NCBI RefSeq assembly: GCF_020906275.1
Contig: NZ_CP086727.1
Location: forward strand, 2,914,001 to 2,978,000
From: Parasphingorhabdus litoris DSM 22379
GTDB lineage: Bacteria; Pseudomonadota; Alphaproteobacteria; Sphingomonadales; Sphingomonadaceae
Length of the DNA stretch: 64,000 nt
Direction of reading: 5' to 3'
Within the stretch, counting starts at the first letter, position 1. Each line of letters opens with the position of its first letter. The notes under the pieces are model-generated. The model did not search any database and was not told the origin of the DNA. It saw only the letters and a program-made list of their open reading frames with translations. The translations under genes were made by a program, and so were the position numbers. Below are positions 23,615 to 33,246 of the stretch, piece by piece.

Positions 23615-24219
23615 GCGACGTGTTTGTCGGCCCTGACGGTGACCCCCGCTGTCGGTGGTGCGGTTCGGCCCCAGAATTTCTGGAATATCACGACCGCGAG
23701 TGGGGATTTCCGGTCGACGACGACACGCGATTATTTGAAAAGCTCTGCCTAGAGAGCTTCCAATCAGGATTGAGCTGGCGCACAATTCTTAACAAACGAG
23801 AGGATTTTCGGAAAGCATTCCACAGATTTGATTTCAATATAGTGGCGCAATACGGGAAAAACGATGTGGATCGATTGTTGGCTGATGCGAGAATCGTGCG
23901 GCACCCAGGGAAGATATCTGCGGTGATCAACAATGCAGCTCGTGCAGTGGAAATGGTCAAAGCAGAAGGCTCGCTTGCTGCCTTTTTCTGGCGATTTGAG
24001 CCTGATCCCGATGAGCTTGGCCCGCCACAATCTCAGTCGACCTGCAAAAGTTCTGTAAAACTTGCTCGTGAGCTGAAAGAACGTGGTTGGAAGTTTCTTG
24101 GGCCAACAACCGTTTACGCGTTCATGCAGGCCATGGGTCTCATCAATGATCACAGTGAAGCGTGTAAATTGAGAGCCGAGGTCGAGAGGGCAAAGAATAA
24201 TTTCACACGCCCCAACTAA
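23611..24219 (+). CDS. tag: DNA-3-methyladenine glycosylase I
   Basis: Removes 3-methyladenine from alkylated DNA in base excision repair; 202 residues. CRWCGSAPEFLEYHDREWGF, LFEKLCLESFQSGLSWRTIL and NKREDFRKAFHRFDF are Tag signatures. The catalytic region has AFMQAMGLINDHSEAC with conserved zinc-ligand Cys/His, paired with the N-terminal Cys and His. It is coupled to the YciI-like gene by ATGA. It is therefore expected to follow the TetR promoter, which ties alkylation repair to electrophile sensing. Confidence 0.95.
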   Translation: MSDVFVGPDGDPRCRWCGSAPEFLEYHDREWGFPVDDDTRLFEKLCLESFQSGLSWRTILNKREDFRKAFHRFDFNIVAQYGKNDVDRLLADARIVRHPGKISAVINNAARAVEMVKAEGSLAAFFWRFEPDPDELGPPQSQSTCKSSVKLARELKERGWKFLGPTTVYAFMQAMGLINDHSEACKLRAEVERAKNNFTRPN

Positions 24220-24381
24220 GTGCGAACAAAATTTTCTGGTCTCCCGTGTTAAAGATTGAAAATCTCGGACATAAACAACATGAGCATCACAACATGTTTT
24301 CGATAGATTTTGACCATCAAAGTTATGAATATGACCGACCACAATATTGTATTTAGGCGATAATTGGCTGAGACCTGAAAG

Positions 24382-24930
24382 ATGCGAACTGAAAAAGAAA
24401 AAATGCAAAGTGGTGATCTTTATGATCCCGGCGATCCAGGTCTTCGTGCTGACAGGGCTAGCGCGCAACAGTTCTTGAGGGCTTACAATCGAACAACCGC
24501 AGAAGATCATGATATCCGGCGCCCGTTGCTATCGGAACATTTGGGCGCCATCGGTAAGCGCGCAACCATACGCGCACCATTCTACGTAGATTATGGATAT
24601 AATATATTCATTGGGGATAATGTTTTCTTGAACTTTGGTTGCGTTCTGCTCGACGTTTGCAAAATTGAGATCGGGACGCACACGCAAATCGGGCCTGGTG
24701 TGCAAATCTATACTGCTGATCACCCACGCGACTCTGAAGAACGCCGTGCTGGGATTGAGTTCGGAAAACCCATCTCGATTGGCAGCAATGTATGGATAGG
24801 TGGACATGCAATCATTTTGCCCGGTGTGTCCATTGGTAATGATTCAATCATCGGCGCCGGAAGTGTCATAACGCGTGATGTTGTGGAAGGAACAAGCGTT
24901 GCTGGCAATCCGGCGCGGATTATTCGCTGA
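24382..24930 (+). CDS. Maltose/galactoside O-acetyltransferase-like hexapeptide enzyme
   Basis: Acetyl-CoA-dependent sugar O-acetyltransferase of 182 residues, a left-handed beta-helix trimer. The N-terminal Mac domain has EKMQSGDLYDPGDPGLRADR. PFYVDYGYNIFIGDNVFLNF, the catalytic His in YTADHPRDSEER, and GSNVWIGGHAIILPGVSIGN follow. It ends in SVAGNPARIIR, the usual family end. The acceptor sugar cannot be assigned. It is preceded by a 162-bp gap with no clear promoter and looks monocistronic. Confidence 0.93.
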   Translation: MRTEKEKMQSGDLYDPGDPGLRADRASAQQFLRAYNRTTAEDHDIRRPLLSEHLGAIGKRATIRAPFYVDYGYNIFIGDNVFLNFGCVLLDVCKIEIGTHTQIGPGVQIYTADHPRDSEERRAGIEFGKPISIGSNVWIGGHAIILPGVSIGNDSIIGAGSVITRDVVEGTSVAGNPARIIR

Positions 24931-25003
24931 AACATACATTTGCCCCCTGCCCTCACAACATACCGAACTGGCACAATGCAGCATCCCCCGTTAAACCGTC
25001 GTC

Positions 25004-25753
25004 ATGGATCCGCTTTATGACAAAATAGGTGTTGGTTACGCAAAGCTGCGTCAGCCCGATGCGCGCATCGCGGACGCAATTCACAGCGCCTTGGGTGACG
25101 CGCAAACTGTTTTGAATGTCGGGGCAGGTGCCGGTTCTTATGAACCGACCGACCGAAGCGTCACCGCGCTGGAGCCGTCTCTCGAAATGATTGGTCAGCG
25201 GCCTGCTGGCGCAGCAAAAGCCTATCAGGGTGTTGCCGAAAATCTGCCATTTGATGATCGGCAATTTGATGCTGCCATGGCTGTCCTGACCGTTCATCAC
25301 TGGTCTGATCTTCGGGCCGGACTGCGTGAAATGCGCCGCGTCGCGAGGCGGCGCGCGGTAATCCTGACTTTTGACCCGGATGCCGCCTATTTCTGGCTCG
25401 CCGATTATATCCCTGACATTATCACGCTGGATCAGCCGATAATGCCGAAACTCGATGCGTTTGACGAGGCCTTCGGACAGGTGACTGTGGAAGCCGTTCC
25501 GATTCCGCATGATTGTACGGATGGCTTTCTTGGCGCCTATTGGCAGCGTCCGCGCGCCTATCTGGATCCGGCCGTGCGATCGGCAATCTCAACCTTTGCA
25601 AAGCTCGATGATATTTCGAATGCGCTCAATCGGCTCGAGCAGGATTTGGACTCTGGTCGGTGGGTGGAGCTCTATGGCGATCTTATGGACAAGGATTATC
25701 TGGATATCGGATATCGCCTGATCATTGCCGATTTCTCAAAGACAGAAGCATAA
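25004..25753 (+). CDS. Class I SAM-dependent methyltransferase
   Basis: Small-molecule methyltransferase of 249 residues, UbiE-like fold. Motif I is VLNVGAGAGSYEPTD, motif II region ALEPSLEMIGQRP, then AENLPFDDRQFDAAMAVLTV and HHWSDLRAGLREMRRVARRR as post-motifs. A C-terminal helical cap follows. The substrate is unknown. It lies convergent with the nitroreductase gene. Confidence 0.9.
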   Translation: MDPLYDKIGVGYAKLRQPDARIADAIHSALGDAQTVLNVGAGAGSYEPTDRSVTALEPSLEMIGQRPAGAAKAYQGVAENLPFDDRQFDAAMAVLTVHHWSDLRAGLREMRRVARRRAVILTFDPDAAYFWLADYIPDIITLDQPIMPKLDAFDEAFGQVTVEAVPIPHDCTDGFLGAYWQRPRAYLDPAVRSAISTFAKLDDISNALNRLEQDLDSGRWVELYGDLMDKDYLDIGYRLIIADFSKTEA

Positions 25754-25781
25754 CGAGTGAAGGCAGCTGATCACGATCAGC

Positions 25782-26459
25782 CTAGCTGTCAAATCCAACA
25801 AATACGGACGCCTCTTCAATAGGCTTTCGCGTTGAAATCACTGAATTGGCCGGGAAGCTTTCATCCGGCCAACCCAGCGCAATACTTTTCATGATAACCT
25901 GATCCTCGGCGATACCGGCATGTTCTCTCACCACTGGTGATTGCATGATTCCCTGGCTGTTAATGACCGTACCGAGCCCACGCGACCATGCCGCGTTGAC
26001 CAGTGCCGTCGCCACCGCGCCGCAGTCAAAAGGCGTATCGTCACTGCCATCCAGAACACGGTCATAGGTAATGATCACGCATACAGGCGCGTCAAATTGC
26101 CGAAAGCCCCGCATGACCCAGTCCTGCCGCGCGTCCTTGTCATCCCGCTCGATCTTCATCGCGGAAAATAATTGTTTGGCAACGCCGATTTGCCGGTCAC
26201 GATGTTGGCCCGCAAAGGCCTCTCCGGTTCTGAATTCACGCGACTGCGGTACACCGGCCAGCATCCGTTCGGTATTGCCGCTGCGAATTTTTTCCAGCGG
26301 CTCGCCTGTTATCACATAGAAATTCCACGGCTGCGTATTCATCGAAGACGGCGCACGCATCGCCAATCCAATGATTTCCTCGATCAATTCCCGGGGAACG
26401 GGATCCGGCTTATATCCACGGATGCTCCGGCGACCAAGAATAACATCATCATATTGCAT
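25782..26459 (-). CDS. Nitroreductase-family flavoprotein
   Basis: FMN-dependent NAD(P)H nitroreductase of 225 residues. GRRSIRGYKPDPVPRELIEE and APSSMNTQPWNFYVITGE are the FMN-binding signatures at the N-terminus. AWSRGLGTVINSQGIMQSPV and IALGWPDESFPANSVISTRK occupy the C-terminal half. ATG at 26459 has GGAG at a good distance; an upstream ATG seven codons earlier is less likely. The physiological substrate is not predictable. Confidence 0.92.
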   Translation of the reverse strand: MQYDDVILGRRSIRGYKPDPVPRELIEEIIGLAMRAPSSMNTQPWNFYVITGEPLEKIRSGNTERMLAGVPQSREFRTGEAFAGQHRDRQIGVAKQLFSAMKIERDDKDARQDWVMRGFRQFDAPVCVIITYDRVLDGSDDTPFDCGAVATALVNAAWSRGLGTVINSQGIMQSPVVREHAGIAEDQVIMKSIALGWPDESFPANSVISTRKPIEEASVFVGFDS

Positions 26460-26623
26460 AGGGTTCTCCGTGAAATTCAATCTCGGCTGGCTAGCGTATT
26501 AGCATCTATGAGAAAACCCCAATTTCATCGCAGCGCACATGCTCGTCGCCGACATCCCCTTTTGCGCCCAGGGCGGGCATTAAGATCGGAGAATTGACGT
26601 CCGTCAGCTAGAAAGGTTTAGGC

Positions 26624-27001
26624 CTAGCGCTTGTTTTTTCCGGTCAGAAAGAGCAGCGCCATTGCAATTGCCGCCGGTAGCGTTTGGACCAGCGCAATGC
26701 GAGGCGACACCGTTATCGCTCCAAAAATCCCGGCTGTAGCAACAAACAACAAAAAGCATGTCGATACCCGCCTTTGCCATTTTGCATCGCGAATGAACAA
26801 AGACCAAAAGAGACCCACCGCCAGAAACGCGTTGTAGATTCCTTGATTGGCGGCAAGGGCCTTGGTTTGTTCAAACAGGTCTGGCGGAAAATTGGAAAAA
26901 ACACGCGGTCCCACACTGGTCCAAGCGAATATTTCAAACCAGGCAATATAGCTATGTAAAACTGCAATTGCGCCAATGGCGATTGCTGCCAGTTTCGACA
27001 T
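26624..27001 (-). CDS. DUF1304 membrane protein
   Basis: Inner-membrane protein of 125 residues and four helices in the DUF1304 family. It has AIAVLHSYIAWFEIFAW, ALAANQGIYNAFLAVGLFWS and VATAGIFGAITVSPRIALVQ, the family's conserved polar-in-membrane positions. Function is unknown. It is divergent from the MFS transporter gene across a 322-bp gap. Confidence 0.9.
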   Translation of the reverse strand: MSKLAAIAIGAIAVLHSYIAWFEIFAWTSVGPRVFSNFPPDLFEQTKALAANQGIYNAFLAVGLFWSLFIRDAKWQRRVSTCFLLFVATAGIFGAITVSPRIALVQTLPAAIAMALLFLTGKNKR

Positions 27002-27131
27002 GATAATCCTCCGCCTCTAATGGCGTTACCATAATGCCTCTAGGAGAATGCACAATGGTTGCTTTGTCGTTCAAAGCGGGCGCTGCAACCGGCACTGAAC
27101 GCCGGTGGCAACCCTCGCAAACAACATTATT

Positions 27132-27164
27132 TCCAACATCCGCAATAAATAATCCAACATCCGC
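27132..27164. repeat. Paired 12-bp direct repeats in the DUF1304-MFS gap
   Basis: TCCAACATCCGC occurs at 27132-27143 and again at 27153-27164, a 21-base period (two helical turns). This is compatible with cooperative regulator binding upstream of the MFS gene. The rest of the 322-bp gap 27002-27323 shows no gene or RNA that I can support. Confidence 0.4.
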
Positions 27165-27323
27165 GAACGCCCCTTCAAATGACTATGTAAACATTGTGAA
27201 CTTCGCCGGAAATCTGCGGTGTGCGTCACTTCTCTCTTGCTGCGTTCAACAGACTGCCACCCTCGCCACAAACCGCTTTCCTACTGACCACCAGTCCTGC
27301 TAACACAGGTGTCAGGAGAAGAG

Positions 27324-28670
27324 ATGACGCAAGAAGAGGCTTTGGCAGCGACGCAGGCCAGCGATCAGGAACACGCGTTATCGGGTGATGCTCCCAGCCG
27401 TAAATTTTACGGCTGGAACAATGCTGGGCTATTGTTCTTCATTCAGTTTGCCGCCTCTGGTTTCGTCTATTTCGCCTATGCCGCAATTTTTCCCGCCATG
27501 GTCGAGGCGATGAACTGGAACCGCGGCGATGCGTCGATTGCGCATAGTCTCAGTTTCTTGGTCTTGGGACTCAGCTATCCGCTAACCGCCTGGATGATCG
27601 GGAAACGGGGCGTTCGGTTTACGTTAACCGTTGGATTGGTGTTGATGCTCACCAGTCTCTTGATGACCGCCTTTTTTGTGACTCAAGTCTGGCATTGGAT
27701 CCTTTTTTGGGGACTGTTCATGGGCGCGGCGAACGCACTGGCTGGCCCGCTATGTGGCCAAACCGTGATTATCAACTGGTTCAACGCCAAACGTGCGACA
27801 GTCTTGGGAATTATTCTCACCGGTAGTGCGGTCGGCGGCTTTTTTGCGCAACCTGTTCTCATCAGGGTAATGGAAATATTTGGTAGCTGGCAATCAGGAT
27901 GGCTAGTGAGCGCCGTGGCGGTCATTGTCGCCTTGCTGCTGACCCAGTTCATCGTGAATCGACCTGGCGATATCGGACAGCATCCTGATAATTTTGATCC
28001 GCTCGCAAGCCGTGCGGACACCCAAAAGCCCGCACCCAAACCACGCACCTATCGTAGCGAGCAGAACTGGGCTGTCCGTGAAGTTTTTCAAACCCGCGCA
28101 GCCTATTTTATCATTATCATCAACATAACTTATCTGAGTATCGGCATATTTCTTCTGACGCACGGAGCGCTTTATCTGTCTGATATCGGTGTCTCAAAGT
28201 TCCAGACCGCTTCGATTGTCAGTACCTTTATATTGGGCAGCGGGCTTGGCCGTATTCCAGCGGGATGGTTGGGCGACCGTTTCGAATTACGCTGGCTGAT
28301 GGCGGCGATGATGGCAGCAAAGCTGTTGACCTTCGTCATGTTATGGGCACTTACCAGTCTGATCTGGCTTGGCTTTGCGGCTTTCTTATTGGGATTATGC
28401 TATGGTGGATTCTTCGCTCTGTCGGGTGCCCTGACCAGCAATTTTTTCGGGCAGGAAAGCTTTGCCAAAATCAACTCCGTCTTTGCGCCATTGCTGTTGC
28501 CATTCGTAGCGACGGCTCCAGCGGGGGCGGGCTATATTTTTGATATTTATGGCAGCTATGACCTCGCCTTTTTAATCGGCTCAATCCTGCTCGGCCTTTC
28601 GCTGGCAGCGGCGATTTGCCTAGTGCCGCCGCAACATGATTCAGTACATGGAAAGGGTGATCGCGGCTAG
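27324..28670 (+). CDS. Major facilitator superfamily transporter
   Basis: Inner-membrane transporter of 448 residues and 12 helices, closest in feel to the OFA/monocarboxylate-type MFS branch. FYGWNNAGLLFFIQFAASGF, GLSYPLTAWMIGKRGVRFTL (loop 2-3 signature) and LGSGLGRIPAGWLGDRFELR (loop 8-9 copy) are visible. The ATG at 27324 has AGGAG upstream; a GTG at 27309 is the alternative. Substrate unknown, perhaps an organic acid. Its TAG stop shares the CTAG palindrome with the convergent AI-2E-type gene. Confidence 0.92.
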   Translation: MTQEEALAATQASDQEHALSGDAPSRKFYGWNNAGLLFFIQFAASGFVYFAYAAIFPAMVEAMNWNRGDASIAHSLSFLVLGLSYPLTAWMIGKRGVRFTLTVGLVLMLTSLLMTAFFVTQVWHWILFWGLFMGAANALAGPLCGQTVIINWFNAKRATVLGIILTGSAVGGFFAQPVLIRVMEIFGSWQSGWLVSAVAVIVALLLTQFIVNRPGDIGQHPDNFDPLASRADTQKPAPKPRTYRSEQNWAVREVFQTRAAYFIIIINITYLSIGIFLLTHGALYLSDIGVSKFQTASIVSTFILGSGLGRIPAGWLGDRFELRWLMAAMMAAKLLTFVMLWALTSLIWLGFAAFLLGLCYGGFFALSGALTSNFFGQESFAKINSVFAPLLLPFVATAPAGAGYIFDIYGSYDLAFLIGSILLGLSLAAAICLVPPQHDSVHGKGDRG

Positions 28671-29785
28671 ACTTTGCCGTCGCTCGACAACAAGGCGGCG
28701 ATCGGTTTGGTGCCTTTGCGACCCGCCAATATGATCATCAATATGGTCGTGAACGGAACCGCCAAAATCGCGCCTGGAATGCCCCACAAAGTGCTCCACA
28801 CCGACAAGGCGACGAGCACGACCATCGGGCTGAGATTAACCGACTTGCTGAGCATGCGCGGTTCAACGATGTTGCCAATGATCACCTGTGCACCCGTCAT
28901 CAGGCCGGTAGCGATTAACGGCACGGTCAGCGTCCCAAATTGCGCCACGGCGAAAAGCGCCGGAAAGGCCACACCGACAATCGAACCGATATAGGGGATA
29001 TAGTTGAGCAATCCGATAATGATCGCCCACAGCGCAGCATATTCGATGCCCAGCGCCACCATGATGACCCAGCAAATCACACCCAACATGATATTGATCA
29101 ACGTCTTGGTCGCCAGATAGCTGCCGATATCATGGTTGATCCGGGCAATCATGTTCATCGTGTCCTTGGACTCACTGGCGCTACCAAAGGCGCGCTGCAC
29201 CTTGGCCGGAAAGCCGGTAATTTCGCTCAGCATGAAAGAAGCATAAAGTATCGTGATGAATACAAAGCCGCCAAAACTGGTCAGCGAGGACAGCACAGAC
29301 TGCGCCAGTGCGGCAATGTCAACTTCTGTGAGCAACTTGGTCGCAAATTCACTGACGGCCTTGACCACCGCATCACTACCGCGATCGAACATCAGGCCCG
29401 GAGATGCCATCATGTCGCCAACGTCCGTATCCAGCGCTGCCGTTTCTTGTGGCGCAGGAAACCAGGCCGCGAAAAGATTCTCAAGATTGGTCTGATAAGT
29501 TGGCAGCGATGGCACCAGCGTCTGCAAACTTGCGACCAACATTCGGGTCATCGCAAATAAAAGCAACACCACCCCGAATAAGGCGAGCGTTGCACGCACC
29601 CACATCGGCGAGCGGCCCAGCCCGGGAATGCGGGCCACGGCGGCGCTGGCGGCATAAAGAATTTGCAGCAGGATGATCGCCGTGACGATCGGCAGGATGA
29701 TGTCTTTGCCGACATAGAATAGCCAGCCGATCATGATCGTTATTCCGACCGAGAAAAAAATCGTGCTTACGCGGCCTTGCAACAT
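28667..29785 (-). CDS. AI-2E / PerM-family transporter
   Basis: Membrane protein of 372 residues with the AI-2E family (PF01594) layout: helices at the N-terminus, a long cytoplasmic or periplasmic middle and a C-terminal helical cluster. IGLLNYIPYIGSIVGVAFPA, MTGAQVIIGNIVEPRMLSKS and SPMVVLVALSVWSTLWGIPG are the conserved C-terminal blocks. Members export diverse small solutes; quorum-signal transport should not be assumed. Its stop overlaps that of the MFS gene. Confidence 0.93.
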   Translation of the reverse strand: MLQGRVSTIFFSVGITIMIGWLFYVGKDIILPIVTAIILLQILYAASAAVARIPGLGRSPMWVRATLALFGVVLLLFAMTRMLVASLQTLVPSLPTYQTNLENLFAAWFPAPQETAALDTDVGDMMASPGLMFDRGSDAVVKAVSEFATKLLTEVDIAALAQSVLSSLTSFGGFVFITILYASFMLSEITGFPAKVQRAFGSASESKDTMNMIARINHDIGSYLATKTLINIMLGVICWVIMVALGIEYAALWAIIIGLLNYIPYIGSIVGVAFPALFAVAQFGTLTVPLIATGLMTGAQVIIGNIVEPRMLSKSVNLSPMVVLVALSVWSTLWGIPGAILAVPFTTILMIILAGRKGTKPIAALLSSDGKV

Positions 29786-29952
29786 GGTCTTTAATCAACA
29801 TCCTCTTTGGCGGCGTAGAGCCCTTGCAAACGTCTGATAAACATAAAATTCCGGCCTGTCATCACATCAGTTTTGCAGCTGGCCCTGTAACATCTGCCGG
29901 CAATCGCGACTAGCATCTTGACGACGCGCACCCTTCTCGGCCAATAGCCGCT

Positions 29953-30618
29953 ATGGCCGACGATATTTCTTCCCTTCCGCATGACGAACTCAGCCGCCGC
30001 GGGCTTCTGTTTGTCCTTTCCTCTCCCTCTGGTGCCGGCAAATCTACGCTCGCACGGATGCTGCTGGAAGCGGATGACCAGATCGCGATGTCCGTGTCTG
30101 TCACCACCCGGCCCCAACGCCCGGGCGAAGAAGAGGGCAAGGACTATTATTTCGTCAGCGGCGAGGAATTTGAAGAAATGGTCGCTGATAACGCGTTTCT
30201 TGAATATGCGACCGTGTTCGGCAATCGCTACGCCACACCCGCCGCGCCGGTTCAGAAAAATCTCGAAGATGGACAAGATGTGCTGTTCGACATTGACTGG
30301 CAAGGCACGCAACAGCTTTATCAGCGTGGCGGCGAGGATGTCGTTCGCATCTTCATCCTGCCCCCTTCCCTCGCTGAGCTGCGCGAACGGCTAGAGGCGC
30401 GCGCCACCGACAGTAACGATATCATCGACAACCGCATGCAGCGCGCCGCCAGCGAGATCAGCCATTGGGATGGCTATGACTATGTCCTGATCAACGATAA
30501 TCTTGAAGCTTGCTTTGCCAAGGTCCAGACGATCCTGGCCACCGAGCGCATGCGCCGGTCGCGGCAAACGGGGCTGATTGGTTTTGTCCGGGATCTGGTT
30601 GCGCAAGAGCGGAGCTAA
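29953..30618 (+). CDS. gmk: Guanylate kinase
   Basis: Phosphorylates GMP to GDP; 221 residues. The P-loop SSPSGAGKST is at about residues 23-32, followed by SVSVTTRPQRPGEEEGKDYY in the GMP-binding region, EYATVFGNRYATP and DVLFDIDWQGTQQL. The C-terminal lid has EISHWDGYDYVLINDNLEAC. The length is normal and no key residue is missing. It is followed by a convergent hypothetical gene. Confidence 0.97.
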   Translation: MADDISSLPHDELSRRGLLFVLSSPSGAGKSTLARMLLEADDQIAMSVSVTTRPQRPGEEEGKDYYFVSGEEFEEMVADNAFLEYATVFGNRYATPAAPVQKNLEDGQDVLFDIDWQGTQQLYQRGGEDVVRIFILPPSLAELRERLEARATDSNDIIDNRMQRAASEISHWDGYDYVLINDNLEACFAKVQTILATERMRRSRQTGLIGFVRDLVAQERS

Positions 30619-30625
30619 ACTCCGG

Positions 30626-31285
30626 CTATTTTTCAGCTTGCTTGACGTAGAGTCCGTCAAAAACAGTGGTCCAATTCTTTCCACCGTCTTTTGAGCTTTG
30701 CCAGTGCTGGCGGACGCTTGTGACCTCTGTGCCATCCCTGCTCGGGGTCCAAGTAACGCGGTTGATGGGGGAACCTTGGATATAGCCCGGCCAATTGGCG
30801 TTGCTGAGCACCATCTCACCCTTTGCGTTGAGGCCGCCTGCGACAAATAAGGCCGTGCCATCCACGCCCATCCATGTCTGGTGCCAGATCTTGCGCTGGG
30901 CATCATAAAAACTCATGCTCATGCCCGTATATCCGCCTTTGGTCTTATATTCCTCACGTATCACACAGCCGCCATGTTGGCTGCTGATGCGATTGACACC
31001 AGATGGCGCTGTTTGGCCTGCCGGCGTTACATCCCATGTGCCGATCCAAAAATCAAAGGCCCGGTGATCCGCAGTGGCGCAAGGTGGTGGCGGTTTTTTG
31101 GGGGCTGAAGCAGCCGGTGCAGCTTGCTCAGCTGACTGGGCAAAAACAGGGGGTGATACCAACAACGCCGCAAACAAAGCGTAGATTAGGGGTAGGACGC
31201 TTTGGGTATTGGGCCGGGAAAAGGAGCTTGCCCATGCGGAGGACAAAAATTCCCGAGATACCAAATTGCGAACCACGTATGTCAT
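30626..31285 (-). CDS. Exported DUF1579-like hypothetical protein
   Basis: Secreted protein of 219 residues. A long N-terminal region ends in a signal-like stretch LPLIYALFAALLVSPPVFAQ, so the true start may be further in, although no better start codon with a ribosome site is visible. The mature part has FDFWIGTWDVTP, the hallmark opening of DUF1579-like lipocalin-type domains, and later WHQTWMGVDGTALFVAGGLN and SVRQHWQSSKDGGKNWTTVF. Function unknown; ligand binding in a beta-barrel is plausible. Confidence 0.8.
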   Translation of the reverse strand: MTYVVRNLVSREFLSSAWASSFSRPNTQSVLPLIYALFAALLVSPPVFAQSAEQAAPAASAPKKPPPPCATADHRAFDFWIGTWDVTPAGQTAPSGVNRISSQHGGCVIREEYKTKGGYTGMSMSFYDAQRKIWHQTWMGVDGTALFVAGGLNAKGEMVLSNANWPGYIQGSPINRVTWTPSRDGTEVTSVRQHWQSSKDGGKNWTTVFDGLYVKQAEK

Positions 31286-31556
31286 GTGGCACCACCCCCC
31301 TTGTCATTTAAGCCGCGTGGCGATCCCAATGCGTAACCAAACAGGACCACAATGTGGCTCTTGAACACAATATGTCGGACGGCACTAAGTCCCGAGCCGC
31401 TTTCGACGAAAAGGTGACCGGCTTCGACGATCGTTACTCAGCTTTTGACCAAAACGGCCAGAAACCGGGGCGAACCAGCACAGGTCACCGTTTCTTAAAG
31501 GCTTTATGCCATATTCTATGGCTGATTTACCAGCTTTCTGATGTGAGAAGCAGCGC

Positions 31557-33149
31557 GTGACCAACAGCTCCTTTGGCAGCACAACCCGTAAATGGCCGAT
31601 TGGCCGGCTTCTGGCCGGTTTCCTGCTGTTCAGTGCGGCCTATGCTTTGGCCAACCAACTGCCGCTCACACATGCTATACTCTATCGTGCTGCAGCCTTT
31701 GACTATAGCAGCGCCAGTCTCGCGGCATTGTCTTTTGCCATACAGGCATCCTTGCTATTTGCCGCAGTCATCTGGCTTTCCCGTCGGTGGTTTTTCATCG
31801 CCTTGATCCTGGTTACGCTCTCGGCTGGCGTGAATCTTGTTTATGGCCAGATTGTTGGCGACACGCTGGATGTTCAGAAAGCCGGTTGGCTTTTGACCGA
31901 AGCCAGACAAGCGGGCGAAGCGGCGAGCGAATTTGCAGGGCCTTTTGCGCTGGCGATGGGCAAGCTATTGCTCGTTCTGGTGCTGCTAGTTCTGGCCAGA
32001 CACCTTTTGCACCGGCCCGTTCGTCAATGGATCAGAAGCAAACGACCGGAGGGCATATCCGTAGCTATGCTGGTTCTGCTGGCACTGCCCTCGCTGACTT
32101 GGTCATGGCTGGGTCTTCATCCGCTGGGTGCCGAGCGCAATGTCTATAATTATGCAGCGGCCCTTTTGTTCGCTGATCCTCCGCCCCAGCGGGCGGAAGT
32201 CACCGCTGTGCCAAAGGCCGATCCGGCCATCCGCAAGATCATCTGGCTGGTAGATGAAAGCGTATCTTACGACGCCTTTGACACGATCATTGCGCCGCAA
32301 TTATCTGGCCGCGCAGCTATCGACTTTGGCGAAACCGCCGCCATGGGTCATTGCAGCACGCCATCCAATGTCGCCCTACGCTCTGGCGTGGCGGTGCGTA
32401 CCGTCAATGAAACCACTGACCTGCGACGGACGGCTTCTATCTGGGGTTATGCCGCCAAAGCGGGCTATTCAACCATCATGATTGACGGTCAGGTCACCGG
32501 TCCACCGCAAAATCTATTATTGCCGCCGGAAAAGGCGTTGATCGATCGCTATGAAAACGCGGCTGACGGCCTGAAAACTGATCTTAAGATCGCCCGCGCG
32601 CTTAACGCTGATCTCAAAAATGACGGAAAGCAGTTTGTCTACGCCCTTCTCCGCGGGGTTCATTTCCAATATCGCGATCATTATCCCAAAGGCGCCCTGC
32701 CGCCGGAAAGCAGCACACAAGCGCAATATGACAAGGCGATTTCTTATTCGAAGCAGGGATTTTTCGAGGCTTTGCTCGACGGTGTAGATCGCTCCAAGGT
32801 CGCCATTTTCTATACATCGGACCATGGCCAGAATATCGCGGACGGCGTCACACCGCATTGCAGCGGCCAGCCCGTTCCGGCCGAATTTGCGGTGCCACTG
32901 GTGGCTTTGCTGCCACCGGGCATCGAACAGGATTATGCCGCAGCCGCAAATGGCGGCCGCAGCCTCAGCCAGCTATTCCCGACCACATTGTCCCTCATGG
33001 GATATGATGCGGCCTATGCGGAGGAGAATTACGACAATATCCTCACAGCACCGACGGCGCGCTATGTATGGTTCGGCCGCGGCGTCGTGCCGGTAGCGGA
33101 TGGCGGTGTGATTGATGTGCAAAGCGGTGAGAGTTTTCCTGCGCGTTGA
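31557..33149 (+). CDS. Membrane sulfatase-like / phosphoethanolamine transferase-like protein
   Basis: Inner-membrane enzyme of 530 residues with the alkaline-phosphatase fold. Five or so N-terminal helices (for example GKLLLVLVLLVLARHLL) anchor a periplasmic catalytic domain. KIIWLVDESVSYDAF carries the first metal site, NVALRSGVAVRT is near the nucleophile Ser/Thr, and IFYTSDHGQNI at about residues 416-426 carries the second metal site. It is EptA/LtaS-like in plan and may modify lipid A or a glycan. The start is GTG at 31557. The upstream gap 31286-31556 holds no supportable gene. Confidence 0.85.
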   Translation: MTNSSFGSTTRKWPIGRLLAGFLLFSAAYALANQLPLTHAILYRAAAFDYSSASLAALSFAIQASLLFAAVIWLSRRWFFIALILVTLSAGVNLVYGQIVGDTLDVQKAGWLLTEARQAGEAASEFAGPFALAMGKLLLVLVLLVLARHLLHRPVRQWIRSKRPEGISVAMLVLLALPSLTWSWLGLHPLGAERNVYNYAAALLFADPPPQRAEVTAVPKADPAIRKIIWLVDESVSYDAFDTIIAPQLSGRAAIDFGETAAMGHCSTPSNVALRSGVAVRTVNETTDLRRTASIWGYAAKAGYSTIMIDGQVTGPPQNLLLPPEKALIDRYENAADGLKTDLKIARALNADLKNDGKQFVYALLRGVHFQYRDHYPKGALPPESSTQAQYDKAISYSKQGFFEALLDGVDRSKVAIFYTSDHGQNIADGVTPHCSGQPVPAEFAVPLVALLPPGIEQDYAAAANGGRSLSQLFPTTLSLMGYDAAYAEENYDNILTAPTARYVWFGRGVVPVADGGVIDVQSGESFPAR

Positions 33150-33246
33150 AAGCCGATCAAATCATCGCCATTGGACTCAAACCGGCCATGAATATTGTCT
33201 CTAGAACCGATATGTTCCATATCGATCATGACGACATGAAGCGACA

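Noticed and set aside
27034..27303. An 89-codon plus-strand frame in the DUF1304-MFS gap
   Set aside because: Low-complexity composition without family similarity and overlapping the regulatory gap. I see no sign of coding constraint.
31354..31560. A 68-codon frame just before the sulfatase-like gene
   Set aside because: No recognisable motif, and its end overlaps the GTG start of the next gene. It probably belongs to the leader region.
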